Positions 36,829 to 46,821 of a stretch of 64,000 bases of DNA are shown here, one piece after another. Source of the stretch: CAYUWG01 sp964448285 (GTDB lineage Bacteria > Bacteroidota > Ignavibacteria > SZUA-365); NCBI GenBank assembly GCA_964448285.1, contig CAYUWG010000004.1, forward strand, positions 36,837 to 100,836, in the 5' to 3' direction. Within the stretch, counting starts at the first letter, position 1. Each line of letters opens with the position of its first letter. Below the pieces are notes generated by a model that saw only the letters and a program-made list of their open reading frames with translations, was not told the DNA's origin and ran no database searches. Made by a program: the position numbers and the translations under genes.

Positions 36829-37170
36829 ATGAACTTCACCGTCACGAAAGAGGAACGACTCGCGATCTTTCACCTGTCCGACACCCGTGTCGATACGACC
36901 AACTCCGCGGAGGTAAAAGCGGAGTTGCTCATCCTTGCTCAAGAAGACATCGACGTACTCATACTCGATCTTACCGAAGTGACTTTTTGCGACAGCTCCG
37001 GATTGAGCGCGATCCTTCTCGCGGAACGCCAGATGCGTGAACGCGGCGGAGGCGTTATGGTGATTGACGTCAACGGGAAAGTCCGCCAGTTGATGGAGAT
37101 CGCGAAGCTTTCCGAGATGGTGCCGGTCTTCACAAGTATCGATGAAGCGAAAGCGGCCATCGAGGACTAA
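36829..37170 (+). CDS. STAS-domain protein (anti-sigma factor antagonist type)
   Basis: A 113-aa single STAS domain. TFCDSSGLSAILLAERQM near residues 52-69 matches the SpoIIAA/RsbV phosphorylation site, with Ser57 the likely phospho-acceptor. Such proteins usually control an RsbW/SpoIIAB-type kinase, but no kinase or sigma factor of that kind is adjacent. The start ATG 36829 has GGAG 5 nt upstream; an upstream in-frame start at 36703 would overlap ligA and is rejected. Confidence 0.88.
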   Translation: MNFTVTKEERLAIFHLSDTRVDTTNSAEVKAELLILAQEDIDVLILDLTEVTFCDSSGLSAILLAERQMRERGGGVMVIDVNGKVRQLMEIAKLSEMVPVFTSIDEAKAAIED

Positions 37171-37199
37171 CCGGCCATCCCTCCACCCTCGCCGGTTGC

Positions 37200-38678
37200 A
37201 TGAGTTTTTCCACGCTCGACGTCATTATCATTTTCGCGTACCTCGCGGGCATTGCCGCATTCGGAATCCTCTCCGGCGGCAAGCAAAAATCGACGAAGGA
37301 TTATTTCCTCAGTGAATCCGCCGTTCCTTGGTGGGCTGTCTGTATCGCAATCGTCGCCACAGAAACTTCTGCACTGACGTTTCTCTCGCTTCCCGGACTA
37401 GCATACGCGACGAACTTCAACTTCCTCCAACTCTCCTTTGGGTATATCATCGGACGCATCGTCGTCGCGTTCGTCTTTCTTCCACGATACATCGACGGCA
37501 ATCTTTCGACGGCGTATGAATTGCTTGGAAACCGATTCGGTATGCTTGCGCGTCGGTCGGCATCGATTGTCTTCATGGGCACCCGTCTCGTCGCCGATGG
37601 CGTGCGTCTTTACACGACTGCGATCCCGCTCGCGCTTTTAGTTACGGGCTTCGGTCTGTTGCCGGGCTTTGGGAGTACGGAAATCTATCTGATCGCGTTG
37701 ATCCTGCTTTCGTCGCTGACCCTCGTGTATGTTTTTCTCGGAGGAGTTCGAGCCGTTATCTGGACCGACGTTGCTCAATTGTTCATTTACATTCTCGGCG
37801 CTCTCCTCACCTGCATGTTCCTGTGGAAGGATTTTTCCGGCAGCTTTGCAATGCTCTACGACGACACGGTTGGCTTAGGAAAAATGGAGGTACTGAACTG
37901 GGGTTTCGACCTGACTTTTGCGGAGTTTTTTTCGAAGCCATATACGTTATTCGCAAGCCTCATCGGCGGGATGTTTCTCTCGATGGCATCGCATGGCACT
38001 GACCAGATCATCGTTCAGCGCGTGCTTGCAACGAAGGGTGTCCGTAAAGCTCAGGCAGCGATGATCATGAGCGGAGTCATCGTCTTTTTCCAGTTTCTCC
38101 TCTTCCTTATCGTTGGCTCCCTGCTATACCTGTTCTACATCGGCAAAGCGATTCCGTCGAACGAAGTCTTTGCGAAATTCATCATCGAGGAAATGCCGAC
38201 CGGTCTTTCGGGACTAATCATTGCAGGCATACTCGCCGCGGCAATGTCCACGTTGTCCGGTTCTATCAGCGCACTTTCTTCTTCGACGATGATGGATATC
38301 TATCTCCCGCTTCGTAAATCGGCCATATCCGATGCCGATGCGCTGCGACTGTCCCGTCGTTTCTCGATTGCATGGTGTGTCGTGCTGGTGATTGTCGCAA
38401 CGTTCTTCATACAGACGCCGCAAACCGTCGTCGAGTTGGCGTTAAGCATCGCATCGTTTACATATGGGGGATTGCTTGGGATTTTCCTTCTCGGTGTGCT
38501 ATTCACTCGCGTTCGGCAGCGGTCGGCAATCGCAGGTTTCATTGCCGGCATCGTTGGAATGACCGCGATAATCCTGTTCACTCCCATTGCATGGACATGG
38601 TACACGCTCATCGGAAGTCTCCTCACGATCATCGTTGGATTGCTGCCTGAAGCGTTTACAAGGAAGAGCCTTTCATGA
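37200..38678 (+). CDS. Sodium:solute symporter family protein (first of a pair)
   Basis: A 492-aa SSS-family transporter with about 13 hydrophobic segments. It shows the family segments DYFLSESAVPWWAVCIAIVATE near residues 33-53 and SHGTDQIIVQRVLATK near 260-275, plus GLIIAGILAAAMSTLSGSISALSS near 335-360, the Na-binding helix region. The substrate cannot be deduced. Its stop overlaps the start of the second symporter gene by 4 bp. Confidence 0.9.
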   Translation: MSFSTLDVIIIFAYLAGIAAFGILSGGKQKSTKDYFLSESAVPWWAVCIAIVATETSALTFLSLPGLAYATNFNFLQLSFGYIIGRIVVAFVFLPRYIDGNLSTAYELLGNRFGMLARRSASIVFMGTRLVADGVRLYTTAIPLALLVTGFGLLPGFGSTEIYLIALILLSSLTLVYVFLGGVRAVIWTDVAQLFIYILGALLTCMFLWKDFSGSFAMLYDDTVGLGKMEVLNWGFDLTFAEFFSKPYTLFASLIGGMFLSMASHGTDQIIVQRVLATKGVRKAQAAMIMSGVIVFFQFLLFLIVGSLLYLFYIGKAIPSNEVFAKFIIEEMPTGLSGLIIAGILAAAMSTLSGSISALSSSTMMDIYLPLRKSAISDADALRLSRRFSIAWCVVLVIVATFFIQTPQTVVELALSIASFTYGGLLGIFLLGVLFTRVRQRSAIAGFIAGIVGMTAIILFTPIAWTWYTLIGSLLTIIVGLLPEAFTRKSLS

Positions 38679-40450
38679 CAACAGTCGATTGGATCATCAT
38701 CGCGGGATATTTTGCGTTCAGCATCGCAATCGGTTTGATGTTTTCGAAGCGGGCGGGAAAGAGCACACAGGAGTTCTTTCTCAGTGGCCGCAATCTTCCA
38801 TGGTGGTTGGCGGGATTATCGATGGTCGCAACGACTTTCGCCGCCGATACTCCTCTGGCAGTAACGGAGCTTGTCGCTTCCCGTGGTATCGGAGGGAATT
38901 GGCTTTGGTGGAACATGGTCATCGGTGGGATGCTCACCGTATTCTTCTTCGCCAGACTCTGGCGGCGCTCCGGCGTCATGACTGACTTGGAGTTTATCGA
39001 GAAGCGGTACGACGGAAAGCCGGCAGCTTTCCTTCGAGGCTTCCGGGCGGTCTATCTCGGTTTGTTCATGAACGCAATCATCATGGGCTGGGTGAACGTC
39101 GCCATGGGATCGATCCTTGAAGGAATGTTCGGCATTCCCTCAAGCGAAGTCTTCTTGTATATCGCAGCGGCGATGCTGTTTACCGCGCTCTATTCTTCTC
39201 TTTCCGGTTTGTGGGGCGTTACCGTCACCGATGCTTTCCAATTCGTGATCGCGATGACCGGTTGCGTCGTCCTTGCAATAATCGTTTTGCAATCGCCGGA
39301 GATCGGAGGCTTAGACGGATTGCGCAAGGCGCTTCCAGCGGAGTCGCTGAGTTTCTTTCCGAAGATCACATCCGCTGCAGAAGGAATCACCGGAGTCCTG
39401 GCGCTTTCTGCCGGCGCGTTCTTCGCGTATATCGGTGTGCAGTGGTGGGCGTCGTGGTATCCGGGCGCTGAACCCGGCGGAGGCGGCTACATCGCCCAAC
39501 GCATGCTTTCCACGAAAAACGAGAAGCACGCCGTCTATTCCGTGCTCTTCTTTCAAGTAGCTCATTATTGCCTCAGACCCTGGCCATGGATCATCGTCGG
39601 ATTCGCCTCGCTTGTGCTCTACCCCGATTTGACGGATAAGAAGCTCGGCTTCATCCACGCGATGAATGATTTTCTTCCTGCGGGTCTCAAGGGTCTTCTC
39701 CTCGCCGCGTTTTTCGCAGCGTACATGTCCACGATCGCGACGCACCTGAATTGGGGTACATCCTATCTTATCAACGATTTATGGCGACGCTTCATTCGCG
39801 TGGGCGCAAGCGAGAAGCAGTACGTCTCCGCGGGAAGACTGATCACCGTTGCACTCATGGTTCTTTCGCTCGCGCTCACCACGATGATCGATTCGATTTC
39901 AGGTGCGTGGCAATTCCTCATCGAATGCGGTGCGGGGCTTGGTCTCGTCCTCATCCTGCGTTGGTATTGGTGGCGAATCAACGCGTGGTCGGAAATCATT
40001 GCGACGGTCACTCCAATCGTCGTGTATGCGCTCATCGTTCTCTACAACCACCTGAATCCATCGTCCGCACTTGTTTTCCCTGACACGCTTTTTATCATCG
40101 TTACGGCGACAACCGTCTCCTGGCTCACCGGCACTTTCCTGACAAAGCCTGTTGCGCTTGCAAAGCTCATTGCGTTTTATCGGGTGAGTAAACCCGGCGG
40201 TAAAGGGTGGTTACATGTTGCCCGTCACTGTCCTGACGTTCGCTCCGGCGCTCCATTCGGCCGGCTCCTTCTTGCCTGGCTTTCTGGTTGTGTCTTCGTG
40301 TACTCCGTGCTTTTCGCCTCGGGCGCTTTTCTTTTCCACACTGTATCGGAAGGCCTGCTTTGGTCCGTCGTCGCATTCTTTGCTGGAACAGCCCTTGGGT
40401 ATATTTTACGAGCAATGAGAACAGAGGACTCCGTTGATATCCTTCTTTAA
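38675..40450 (+). CDS. Sodium:solute symporter family protein (second of a pair)
   Basis: A 591-aa SSS-family transporter, longer than its neighbour by two extra C-terminal hydrophobic segments (about residues 530-585). It shows EFFLSGRNLPWWLAGLSMVATTFAAD near 32-57, WWASWYPGAEPGGGGYIAQRMLSTK near 250-275 and LLLAAFFAAYMSTIATHLNWG near 340-360. The segments differ enough from the first symporter that the pair is not a recent tandem duplication. Its end overlaps the HAD gene by 17 bp. Confidence 0.9.
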   Translation: MTTVDWIIIAGYFAFSIAIGLMFSKRAGKSTQEFFLSGRNLPWWLAGLSMVATTFAADTPLAVTELVASRGIGGNWLWWNMVIGGMLTVFFFARLWRRSGVMTDLEFIEKRYDGKPAAFLRGFRAVYLGLFMNAIIMGWVNVAMGSILEGMFGIPSSEVFLYIAAAMLFTALYSSLSGLWGVTVTDAFQFVIAMTGCVVLAIIVLQSPEIGGLDGLRKALPAESLSFFPKITSAAEGITGVLALSAGAFFAYIGVQWWASWYPGAEPGGGGYIAQRMLSTKNEKHAVYSVLFFQVAHYCLRPWPWIIVGFASLVLYPDLTDKKLGFIHAMNDFLPAGLKGLLLAAFFAAYMSTIATHLNWGTSYLINDLWRRFIRVGASEKQYVSAGRLITVALMVLSLALTTMIDSISGAWQFLIECGAGLGLVLILRWYWWRINAWSEIIATVTPIVVYALIVLYNHLNPSSALVFPDTLFIIVTATTVSWLTGTFLTKPVALAKLIAFYRVSKPGGKGWLHVARHCPDVRSGAPFGRLLLAWLSGCVFVYSVLFASGAFLFHTVSEGLLWSVVAFFAGTALGYILRAMRTEDSVDILL

Positions 40451-41306
40451 CCTGAAGTCCCGCCTACAGAACAAGCTGCGGAATATCCGCCTCGTCGCAT
40501 GCGACTTAGACGGAACGCTTTTAACGGACGACAACTCAATCCCGACTAACGTTATGTATGCATTGAACGAATTGATGTCTCTCGACGTGCAGGTGATGAT
40601 TCTCTCAGGAAGAAATGATGAATTCACGCGTCATTATGCCCGACTCATCAACAGTGTTTTACCGTATTGCTCGTTCAATGGCGCACTGGTAAAGAATCCG
40701 AACGGCTCGACGCTTCTTTCGGTACCCGTCGGCGAAGAAGCAGGGGAGGTCGTACTCGATATCACGCGGAATTATCCTTCCGCGAGTATGGTTGCTTTCA
40801 CGGATACGGCTGTGTACTCGCAGTCTGATGTTCCCGTTATCCCACGCTATCTGCGCGCCGGTATCGACGATTTCATTCGATTGGAGTTGACGGATGAGGT
40901 CTTCCCACATGCGGTACTGTATGTCGTCGGTGGGCCATACGCCGTCATTCAGGAAATCTCTCTTGCACTTGTGGCGCGTTTTCGAAACGAGATCGAGAAG
41001 ATCGTCTATCAGAGCAATCAGGGTGGTGATCGGTATTATCTCGAAGTGAAAAAGCGAGGCGTGAATAAAAGTACCGCGCTTCGTGAAGTCGCATCGCGTC
41101 TCGATCTCAGGCCTGCGAACATCGCCGCGATCGGGGACTTCGCGAACGATATCGAGATGTGCAAGTTCGCCGGTGTTTCGGCAGCGATGAATAACGCCAT
41201 CGACGAGCTGAAGCGTAAAACGGACCTGACGACTCAGCATACACACCACGACGGAGGCTCAGCCGAGTTCTTTCGGCTGATCATCGATGCGAGGAACGGA
41301 ACGTGA
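40434..41306 (+). CDS. Cof-type HAD phosphatase
   Basis: A 290-aa HAD phosphatase of the Cof/class IIB type. Motif I is ACDLDGTLLTDDNSIP near residues 22-37. ILSGRNDEF (motif II) is near 60, an alpha/beta cap lies in the middle, and IGDFANDIEMCKFAGVSAAM near 235-255 is motif IV. Such enzymes dephosphorylate sugar phosphates or flavin/PLP precursors; the substrate is unknown. Overlaps the HD phosphodiesterase gene by 4 bp. Confidence 0.87.
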   Translation: MISFFNLKSRLQNKLRNIRLVACDLDGTLLTDDNSIPTNVMYALNELMSLDVQVMILSGRNDEFTRHYARLINSVLPYCSFNGALVKNPNGSTLLSVPVGEEAGEVVLDITRNYPSASMVAFTDTAVYSQSDVPVIPRYLRAGIDDFIRLELTDEVFPHAVLYVVGGPYAVIQEISLALVARFRNEIEKIVYQSNQGGDRYYLEVKKRGVNKSTALREVASRLDLRPANIAAIGDFANDIEMCKFAGVSAAMNNAIDELKRKTDLTTQHTHHDGGSAEFFRLIIDARNGT

Positions 41307-43615
41307 TCAAGCCAGCAATCAATTTCATTTCCGCGCTTCGGTCACTGAATCTTGATCGAAGTATGAGAGTCAAGGTTCTGTTAGGTGTCGTGCTCGTTCT
41401 CACGATTACGATGCTTTTTCCCAAAAGCCTTACAGTGAGCTATGAATATCCTGAAGGCAGCATCTGGAATGAAGACGATCTTATTGCACCACTCTTGTTC
41501 CTCATATACCGTGATGCCGCAATCATAGAGCATGAGCAGGATTCGGCAAGGGCGAACACACCTCTCAGTTTTACGCGTGACGACCGCATCGTCGAGGCAG
41601 TTCTCGACACGGTTCAAAGTTGGTCGCGAGTGATTATCGGGGCACTCGATTCGATCGCTCAGAAACTTCCGCGCAATGTACCCGACGAACTGTATCGTAC
41701 GCGAGCAAATGAAATCGCACGCGCGACTTCGCGAAACGGTCCAATCCTCAATATGGACGACTGGCATTACCTGCTCCGGCAGTTTAAAGCATCAGGAAAG
41801 TTTGCCGAAAACTTTTCGACCATGCTCACATCGGCGGTCAGCAAGCTCTATGCGAAAGGGCTGCTCGACCAGGAGAAAGCTTCGTTTACGTTACCACGAT
41901 TAGCTCTTTCCTACGGTAACGAGGAAGTGCTTCTTCCGGTCAAGCAATTCCTCGACAGAACCGAAATCGCCTCCTTCGTACAGAACGAATTGACAGCAGA
42001 CGAAGCGCTCGAGAAGATCGTGACGAAACTTGTTGAACAAGCGGCTCAACCGAATATCCTGTTCGATAACAGTCGAACGCAAATCGCGATTCGCGCGGCG
42101 GTGGATAAAATTCCACGCACGAACGGAATCGTCAAAGAAAACGAACGCATCATCAGCCGGCACGAGCGGGTTACCGCAGAGACAAAGGCGAAGCTCGATT
42201 CCTATCAGCGAGTGCGCATGAAAAGGATCGGTGATGAAAATGCGCTTCTTCAGTTTCTCGGACGGGCAGGACACACGATCGCGATCCTGTTCCTCCTTGG
42301 CATCTATCTTCGCACGTTCCGCAAACGCATTTTCAACTATAACAAGAAACTCTCGCTCGTCGCACTGATCATCGCCTTCCAGGCTGTGCTGGCTTATCTC
42401 TCGATGACCATTCCTATTTCGGGATCGATTCAATATCTGATTCTCGTTCCTTCCGCTTCGATGCTCCTTGTGATCATCTTCGATTCCCGCGTCGCCTTTT
42501 ATTCGACCGTCACGATTTCCTTCCTTGTCGGTGCGCTTCGTGGTAACGATTACTCGATCATTCTCGCTTCCCTTCTTGCCGGTTCGATGGCACTCTATAC
42601 GGTTCGCGACATCAAGCACCGCACGCAGATCTTTCGCTCCTTGATGTACATCTTCATCGGGTATCTGTTTGCGATTTCCATGGATGGTATTCAGCGCGGG
42701 ATTCGCATCGAGGAAGTGGCAGTCTCTCTTTCGTACGCCTTCATCAACTCCATCCTCTCGCCGGTCATTACGTTCGGCTTGTTGATCTTCTTTGAAAAGG
42801 TCTTCGGCATCACGACCGACCTGACACTTCTCGAACTTTCGGATTTCAACCAGCCTCTATTGCGTGAACTCAGTACACGCGCACCGGGGACGTTTCATCA
42901 CAGTATCGTGATGGGTTCGCTCGCCGAATCCGCTGCCCTGGCAATCGATGCGAATCCCACGCTCGCACGCGTCGGAGCGTATTATCATGACGTGGGAAAG
43001 ATGCTTCACCCGGAATACTTCGTCGAGAACCAATTGCCCGGCCAGAACATTCACGATTCCCTACGCACGGAAGAAAGCGTCAAGCGTATCATCGCGCACG
43101 TTCCTGACGGCATCGAATTGGCTCGCATGCACAAGCTGCCTGAGAATGTGATTGAATTTATTCCCTCGCATCACGGAAAAACCGTCGTGGAATTCTTTTA
43201 CCGTAAAGCCCAGAAGGAAAATGTCGGCGAGGTGCGCATCGAGGATTTTCAATACCCCGGGCCGAAACCCTACACGAAGGAGACGGGCATCGTCATGCTC
43301 GCCGATACGATCGAAGCCGCGACGCGCGCGATGGATGAACCGACGAAAGAAAAAATCGAAGCGCTCATCGAAGGCGTCGTCACGAAACGTCTTTCCGACG
43401 GTGAGTTGGAAAACTGTGCGCTCACATTTCGTGAGCTGACGACGGTGAAGAAGAGTTTTCTCAGTATTCTCACCGGCATTCATCACAGCCGCATCAAATA
43501 TCCGACCGCAGAGGAAGCGGAAGCAGCAAGAAAAATTGCCGAACGTACCGCGAAGCTTCTGAATCTTCCGAGCACGGCAGAAGCCCTTTCCAAACGCATC
43601 AAGAAAATCGTGTGA
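41303..43615 (+). CDS. 7TM-HD phosphodiesterase, PgpH-like (c-di-AMP hydrolase candidate)
   Basis: A 770-aa membrane protein. A TM segment near residue 27-42 (VLLGVVLVLTITMLFP) is followed by a long extracytoplasmic 7TMR-HDED region to about 325 and then seven TM helices. The cytoplasmic HD domain contains FHHSIVMGSLAESAA, VGAYYHDVGKM and a conserved H in IPSHHGKTVVEFFY. This is the layout of Listeria PgpH, which hydrolyses cyclic di-AMP. No diadenylate cyclase gene is in the window. GTG start; overlaps the Xer gene at its end. Confidence 0.9.
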   Translation: MIKPAINFISALRSLNLDRSMRVKVLLGVVLVLTITMLFPKSLTVSYEYPEGSIWNEDDLIAPLLFLIYRDAAIIEHEQDSARANTPLSFTRDDRIVEAVLDTVQSWSRVIIGALDSIAQKLPRNVPDELYRTRANEIARATSRNGPILNMDDWHYLLRQFKASGKFAENFSTMLTSAVSKLYAKGLLDQEKASFTLPRLALSYGNEEVLLPVKQFLDRTEIASFVQNELTADEALEKIVTKLVEQAAQPNILFDNSRTQIAIRAAVDKIPRTNGIVKENERIISRHERVTAETKAKLDSYQRVRMKRIGDENALLQFLGRAGHTIAILFLLGIYLRTFRKRIFNYNKKLSLVALIIAFQAVLAYLSMTIPISGSIQYLILVPSASMLLVIIFDSRVAFYSTVTISFLVGALRGNDYSIILASLLAGSMALYTVRDIKHRTQIFRSLMYIFIGYLFAISMDGIQRGIRIEEVAVSLSYAFINSILSPVITFGLLIFFEKVFGITTDLTLLELSDFNQPLLRELSTRAPGTFHHSIVMGSLAESAALAIDANPTLARVGAYYHDVGKMLHPEYFVENQLPGQNIHDSLRTEESVKRIIAHVPDGIELARMHKLPENVIEFIPSHHGKTVVEFFYRKAQKENVGEVRIEDFQYPGPKPYTKETGIVMLADTIEAATRAMDEPTKEKIEALIEGVVTKRLSDGELENCALTFRELTTVKKSFLSILTGIHHSRIKYPTAEEAEAARKIAERTAKLLNLPSTAEALSKRIKKIV

Positions 43616-44517
43616 TGCCTCCTTCGTTCGATACGCTCCTGCGAAGCTTCTTGAATTATCTGAAATTGGAACGCGGACTTGCCGCGAACTCCATCGCTGC
43701 ATATCACACAGACCTGAAACGCTACATCAGCTATCTCGATGCGAACGATGTCAGTTCACCGGATAGTGTTTCAACTCCGCTTCTCAGCGCATATCTCAAG
43801 AATCTGCGTAACGCGTCACTCGCCCCCGGCTCTATCGCGCGCAGTATCTCGTCATTGCGACAGTTCCATCGCTATCTGATGTATGAGTCATACAGCGGAA
43901 CCGACCCGACGGAAAACATAGAATCCCCAGCGCATCCACGCAGGTTGCCGAACGTCCTCACAATCGAAGAAGTGTTTCGCATTCTCGAACAACCAAAAAC
44001 CGATACTCCACTCGGCCATCGCGATCGCTCGATTCTCGAAACTCTCTATGCATCAGGCTTGCGTGTCTCTGAACTGCTCGCTCTGAGGATGGATCAAGTC
44101 CTGGCAGAAGCAGGCGCCTTGCGCGTTTTCGGTAAAGGAAGCAAAGAACGTTATGTCCCATTCGGGAATGAAGCCATTCACTGGTTTCAAAGCTACACCA
44201 CTCATATTCGTCCGCAGTTGTTGCAACGAGGTCATTCCACCGATGTCGTGTATCTCAATCACCGGGGTCGCCCGATGACGCGCATGAGCATTCTTACCAT
44301 CGTGAAAAAGTACGCTGCCGCAACAGGGATCGCTCATGACGTTCATCCCCATACGTTGCGGCATTCATTCGCAACCCATCTGCTTGAAGGCGGAGCAGAC
44401 TTGCGCTCGGTGCAGGAGATGCTCGGCCATTCCGACATCAGCACGACGCAGATTTACACGTATATCGATCGGGAATATCTCCACGAAGTTCATCGCACGT
44501 TTCACCCGAGGGCATGA
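43615..44517 (+). CDS. Tyrosine recombinase of the XerC/XerD type
   Basis: Site-specific recombinase that resolves chromosome dimers at dif. A SAM-like N-terminal domain (1-100) precedes the catalytic domain, with the full set R150, K174, H246, R249, H272 and nucleophile Y281 (HPHTLRHSFATHLL, GHSDISTTQIYTYI). Its 300 aa are standard for Xer. The ATG at 43615 overlaps the upstream TGA; a GTG one codon earlier is also possible. No mobile-element context is seen, so a housekeeping role is likely. XerC versus XerD cannot be decided. Confidence 0.92.
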   Translation: MPPSFDTLLRSFLNYLKLERGLAANSIAAYHTDLKRYISYLDANDVSSPDSVSTPLLSAYLKNLRNASLAPGSIARSISSLRQFHRYLMYESYSGTDPTENIESPAHPRRLPNVLTIEEVFRILEQPKTDTPLGHRDRSILETLYASGLRVSELLALRMDQVLAEAGALRVFGKGSKERYVPFGNEAIHWFQSYTTHIRPQLLQRGHSTDVVYLNHRGRPMTRMSILTIVKKYAAATGIAHDVHPHTLRHSFATHLLEGGADLRSVQEMLGHSDISTTQIYTYIDREYLHEVHRTFHPRA

Positions 44518-44520
44518 ACG

Positions 44521-45162
44521 GTGTTCATCAGTTTTGAAGGCATCGATTATTCAGGAAAGAGCACGCAATGCCGCAGCGTCGAACAATGGCTCGCCGGCGA
44601 AGGATGCGAGGTTGTCGTTGTCCGCGAACCCGGCGGAACGGAAATATCCGAGCATGTTCGGACGATGCTGTTGGACTTGCGCAACCACGGGATGGACTCC
44701 GTGACGGAGATGCTGCTCTTCTCTGCTGCGCGTTCACAGCTCGTGAAGGAAAAGATCACGCCGTTGTTGCGAGCAGGAGTCATCGTGCTTGCAGATCGCT
44801 TCCACGATTCAACGACGGCCTACCAGGGTTTTGGCCGTGGATTGAATCGGGACGCCATCGAAGCCGTTCATCGTCTCGCAACACACGGCATCATTCCCGA
44901 CCTGACGTTTTACTTCGATATCTCATATGAAGTCAGTCTTCAACGGCGTCAGGCCTCGGGACGAAGTCTGGACCGCATGGAACAATCGAGCGAGCAATTT
45001 TTCAATGCCGTTCGGCAAGGATATCTCGCGCTTTCACGCGAACAATCCGCGCGCTTTCGCGTCCTCGATGGGACACTCGCTCCTGACTTGCTCACACAAA
45101 AGTTAATCACTATGATATCACACCATGATTCGTACAGTCATCGCGTTATCGAAAAGGATTAA
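44521..45162 (+). CDS. tmk: Thymidylate kinase
   Basis: Phosphorylates dTMP to dTDP. P-loop FEGIDYSGKSTQ is at residues 4-15, the DR motif in LADRFHDSTTAYQGFGRG near 93-110, and the LID region RRQASGRSLDRME near 140-155. Length is 213 aa. It starts at GTG 44521, 3 bp after the recombinase stop. The P-loop has tyrosine (IDYSGK) where most homologues have Gly/Ala/Gln. Confidence 0.94.
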   Translation: MFISFEGIDYSGKSTQCRSVEQWLAGEGCEVVVVREPGGTEISEHVRTMLLDLRNHGMDSVTEMLLFSAARSQLVKEKITPLLRAGVIVLADRFHDSTTAYQGFGRGLNRDAIEAVHRLATHGIIPDLTFYFDISYEVSLQRRQASGRSLDRMEQSSEQFFNAVRQGYLALSREQSARFRVLDGTLAPDLLTQKLITMISHHDSYSHRVIEKD

Positions 45163-45165
45163 TCC

Positions 45166-46821
45166 ATGAAACCGCTACGTCGCATCTTCCTCCCGCTTCT
45201 CCTTCCCGGTGCACTCCTTCTCACTGCATTTTCAGCGTTGGGAGATGACCTCTATAACATCGGCAAAGGCATCGACCTGTTTGGCAGCATCTATCGTGAG
45301 TTGACCCTCAACTATGTGGAGAAAGTCAATCCGATCAATCTCATGCGCGCCGGCATAAAGGGAATGCTTTCCACGCTCGATCCATATACTGCCTTTATCG
45401 AGGATGAAGAAAAGGCGGACGTCGATATGCTCACGACCGGAAGCTATGGCGGCCTTGGGATTTCTGTCGGAAAGCGGAATGGTCTGCACCTGATCGTCGG
45501 TATTCTCGATGAATCGGTGCGCTCTGAGTCCGGGCTTCTCATCGGCGATGTTCTCCTTCAGATCGATTCCGTGGATGTCACACAGAATGACTACAACGAT
45601 CTCAAGAAGCTCTTACGCGGCCGCCCCGGTACGACGGTCGAACTGGTTGTCCGCCGCCCGGGTATCGAAAAACCGATTCACCGCAGACTCGAAAGGAAAG
45701 ATATTCCGATTCGCAGTGTCTCGATCGTCGAAATTCTCGATGGCGGTGTAGGGTATATCAAACTGGACCGCTTTACCCGGACGGCAGGCGATGATTTGAA
45801 TTCCGCGCTTCGTGGATTGCTCGCCGATTCATCGACGCGAGCGATCGTGCTCGATTTGCGCGACAATCCGGGCGGCCTTCTCGATGCCGCGGTCGATGTA
45901 ACCGAGAAATTCGTCACTCGCGGAAGTCTTATCGTTTCAACGCGTGGACGCCAAAGCAGCTATACTCGTGAGTATTACTCGGAAGAACATCCGATATGTC
46001 CGACGCTTCCTCTTGCTGTTCTGGTGAATGGAAACAGCGCGAGCGCAAGCGAGATCGTAGCCGGTGCGGTGCAGGATCTCGATCGAGGCGTCGTTATCGG
46101 AGCGCGGACGTTCGGTAAGGGGCTTGTACAATCGGTCATTCCGTTGAATTACAAAGCTTCGCTCAAGCTCACCACTTCGAAGTACTACACGCCTTCCGGC
46201 CGGTGCATTCAGAAGTCACTCGAGACGGCACGGAACGGCGCCAACGCGGTCGTGGAAATCGAACCGATGGATTCTCTGCGAACCTTCCGCACGATCAATC
46301 TTCAACGCACCGTGCGTGAAGCCGGTGGCATCGAACCGGATTTGACTGTACACACCGACAGTCTCCCGCCTTTCATCACGAGCTTTCTCCGAAGCGGTTT
46401 GATCACCGCTTTCGTTGCTGAAGCGTTGAACAAAGCGAACCGCAACATCGACGCTTTGACCGATGCGACTCTTCGACGAATGATGCGCACGTATCTCGAT
46501 ACGAGCGATGTCGATGGACGAAACGCACTCCTCCAAACCTACACCTCGCTCATCGAACATGCCCGGACTCAAGGTCTCAGCAAGAAATATCTCGCAAAAC
46601 TGGAAGCGGTCGAAGGCGGTATTCGAGAACATATCTCGGGTGATTTCGACCGGCACTGGCAAACGCTCGCTTCATTACTGAGAGCAGAAGCGCTCTTCCA
46701 TGTGTATGGGATCAAAGAGCGGTTTCATCATGGACGAAATGAAGACGCCCAACTCACTAAGGCGTTGGACGTCGTTCGCAATCAAAAAGAATACAGTGTC
46801 GTGCTCAACACCGAGCACTGA
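45166..46821 (+). CDS. Carboxy-terminal processing protease (S41 family)
   Basis: A secreted serine protease of the CtpA/Prc family. A signal sequence (residues 7-26) precedes an N-terminal helical region and a PDZ domain (about 88-165, GGLGISVGKRNGL). The S41 core carries the catalytic pair Ser293 (NGNSASASEIVAGA) and Lys318 (TFGKGLVQSV), 25 residues apart as in E. coli Prc. A C-terminal tail of about 200 residues is helical. Its 551 aa fit the Bacteroidota versions. It follows tmk by 3 bp and ends the plus-strand block. Confidence 0.93.
   Translation: MKPLRRIFLPLLLPGALLLTAFSALGDDLYNIGKGIDLFGSIYRELTLNYVEKVNPINLMRAGIKGMLSTLDPYTAFIEDEEKADVDMLTTGSYGGLGISVGKRNGLHLIVGILDESVRSESGLLIGDVLLQIDSVDVTQNDYNDLKKLLRGRPGTTVELVVRRPGIEKPIHRRLERKDIPIRSVSIVEILDGGVGYIKLDRFTRTAGDDLNSALRGLLADSSTRAIVLDLRDNPGGLLDAAVDVTEKFVTRGSLIVSTRGRQSSYTREYYSEEHPICPTLPLAVLVNGNSASASEIVAGAVQDLDRGVVIGARTFGKGLVQSVIPLNYKASLKLTTSKYYTPSGRCIQKSLETARNGANAVVEIEPMDSLRTFRTINLQRTVREAGGIEPDLTVHTDSLPPFITSFLRSGLITAFVAEALNKANRNIDALTDATLRRMMRTYLDTSDVDGRNALLQTYTSLIEHARTQGLSKKYLAKLEAVEGGIREHISGDFDRHWQTLASLLRAEALFHVYGIKERFHHGRNEDAQLTKALDVVRNQKEYSVVLNTEH

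Noticed and set aside
41900..42619. 239-codon frame antisense to the 7TM-HD phosphodiesterase
   Set aside because: Charged, low-order sequence opposite a well-defined membrane domain; no start signal.
43061..43702. 213-codon frame antisense to the HD domain and Xer start
   Set aside because: Spans the junction of two real overlapping genes on the other strand and resembles no family.
43615..44517. Xer-type recombinase as a sign of an integrated mobile element
   Set aside because: It has the standard housekeeping Xer length and sits in a tight operon with tmk; no att-like repeats flank it and neither tRNA is interrupted.
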